From a bacterium (lineage in GTDB: Bacteria; Actinomycetota; Acidimicrobiia; Acidimicrobiales; Bin134): a stretch of DNA of 6,096 nt. The stretch is taken from contig JAPPKI010000498.1 of NCBI GenBank assembly GCA_028820035.1, positions 1-6,096 on the forward strand, in the 5' to 3' direction. Under the pieces are notes generated by a model, which saw nothing but the letters and a program-made list of their open reading frames with translations, was not told the origin of the DNA and searched no databases. The position numbers and the translations under genes are program-made. Below, piece after piece: positions 5,885 to 6,096 of this stretch; positions within the stretch are counted from its first letter, which is position 1; each line of letters starts with the position of its first letter.

Positions 5885-6019
5885 GTGAAGCGAACGTATC
5901 AGCCGAATGTGCAGCGCCGGGCACGGCGCCACGGTTTTCGGCATCGGATGACGACAAGAAGCGGGCGGGCGATCATCAGTGCTCGCCGGCGCCGTGGTCG
6001 CAAGAGGCTGTCGGCCTGA
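5885..6019 (+). CDS. rpmH: 50S ribosomal protein L34
   Basis: A 44-aa, highly basic protein of the large ribosomal subunit, a typical length for L34. It starts with the hallmark KRTYQPN and continues with [17 protein letters not shown] and an Arg-rich tail [11 protein letters not shown], matching the family along its whole length. The start is GTG at 5885, with a strong Shine-Dalgarno GGAGG (5875-5879) 5 nt upstream. The stop TGA (6017-6019) overlaps the proposed CTG start of rnpA, as expected for the conserved rpmH-rnpA pair. It diverges from dnaA, the standard arrangement at bacterial origins. Arginine largely replaces the lysines seen in lower-GC homologues. Confidence 0.97.
   Translation: MKRTYQPNVQRRARRHGFRHRMTTRSGRAIISARRRRGRKRLSA
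6003..6007 (+). promoter_or_regulatory. Ribosome binding site supporting a CTG start for rnpA
   Basis: AGAGG (part of AAGAGG) lies inside the 3' end of rpmH, 8 nt before the CTG at 6016 and 11 nt before the ATT at 6019. The 8-nt spacing is close to optimal and is the best sequence argument for initiation at CTG. Confidence 0.5.
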
Positions 6020-6096
6020 TTGAGCGGGTCCGGGGACGGTCGGCGTTCGCGCGGCTGAGGGCCGATGGTGTCCGCGTTGGCCATGGGCTGCTGTGG
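6016..6096 (+). CDS. rnpA: Ribonuclease P protein component, N-terminal part (3' end outside window)
   Basis: Protein subunit of RNase P, which removes the 5' leaders of precursor tRNAs together with the catalytic RNA. The 27 visible codons read [14 protein letters not shown], then [13 protein letters not shown], matching the RnpA N-terminus (R-x-R-x-x-F...L...G.R......L) that forms the first helix and strand. Its place directly after rpmH supports this strongly. The start is the odd point: the frame has no ATG, GTG or TTG back to the in-frame TGA at 5857. CTG at 6016 fits homologues that begin (M/V)-I-x-R-(V/I)-R, has AGAGG 8 nt upstream and overlaps the rpmH stop as CTGA. ATT at 6019 is the alternative. 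Product identity is fairly sure; the start codon is inferred. The RNR motif region lies outside the window. Confidence 0.85.
   Translation, partial: MIERVRGRSAFARLRADGVRVGHGLLW

Noticed and set aside
5860..6015. The rnpA frame is open through the whole of rpmH, recalling the Thermus arrangement in which rpmH lies inside an extended rnpA.
   Set aside because: There is no ATG, GTG or TTG anywhere in that frame from 5860 to 6015, and the translated extension has no RnpA-like character. The open frame is best explained by high GC.

Overview
This window is the chromosomal replication-origin neighbourhood of an actinobacterium. The order dnaA-dnaN-recF-dciA(DUF721)-gyrB on one strand, with rpmH-rnpA diverging from dnaA, is the classic actinobacterial layout. 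The fairly high GC of most genes, the many GTG starts (gyrB, recF, dnaN, rpmH) and the protein style suggest Actinomycetota, possibly Acidimicrobiia. The class assignment is inference; no database was consulted.

Layout, left to right: the N-terminal 397 codons of gyrB (minus, running off the left edge); a 178-bp leader with a likely extended -10 gyrB promoter; dciA, recF and dnaN (minus, gaps of only 16 and 7 bp, clearly one transcription unit); a 242-bp dnaN-dnaA spacer that looks like the unwinding part of oriC; dnaA (minus, 459 aa after correcting the start); a 348-bp divergent spacer with three DnaA boxes at exact 11-bp steps next to dnaA and a promoter-like region next to rpmH; rpmH (plus, 44 aa); and the first 27 codons of rnpA (plus, running off the right edge).

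The genes form a replication set. DnaA recognises and melts the origin, DciA is the likely helicase loader/partner, DnaN is the sliding clamp, RecF acts at damaged forks and gaps, and gyrase removes positive supercoils. rpmH and rnpA supply ribosomal protein L34 and the RNase P protein.

No new defence or mobile system is visible. The points most worth a second look are: (1) rnpA has no ATG, GTG or TTG in its frame and appears to start at a CTG that overlaps the rpmH stop as CTGA; (2) a DnaA-trio-like element between dnaA and dnaN arranged as in the Bacillus subtilis unwinding region, with the strong DnaA boxes on the other side of dnaA, giving a bipartite origin; (3) perfect or near-perfect dyads in both spacers; (4) a marked drop in GC within parts of dnaA.
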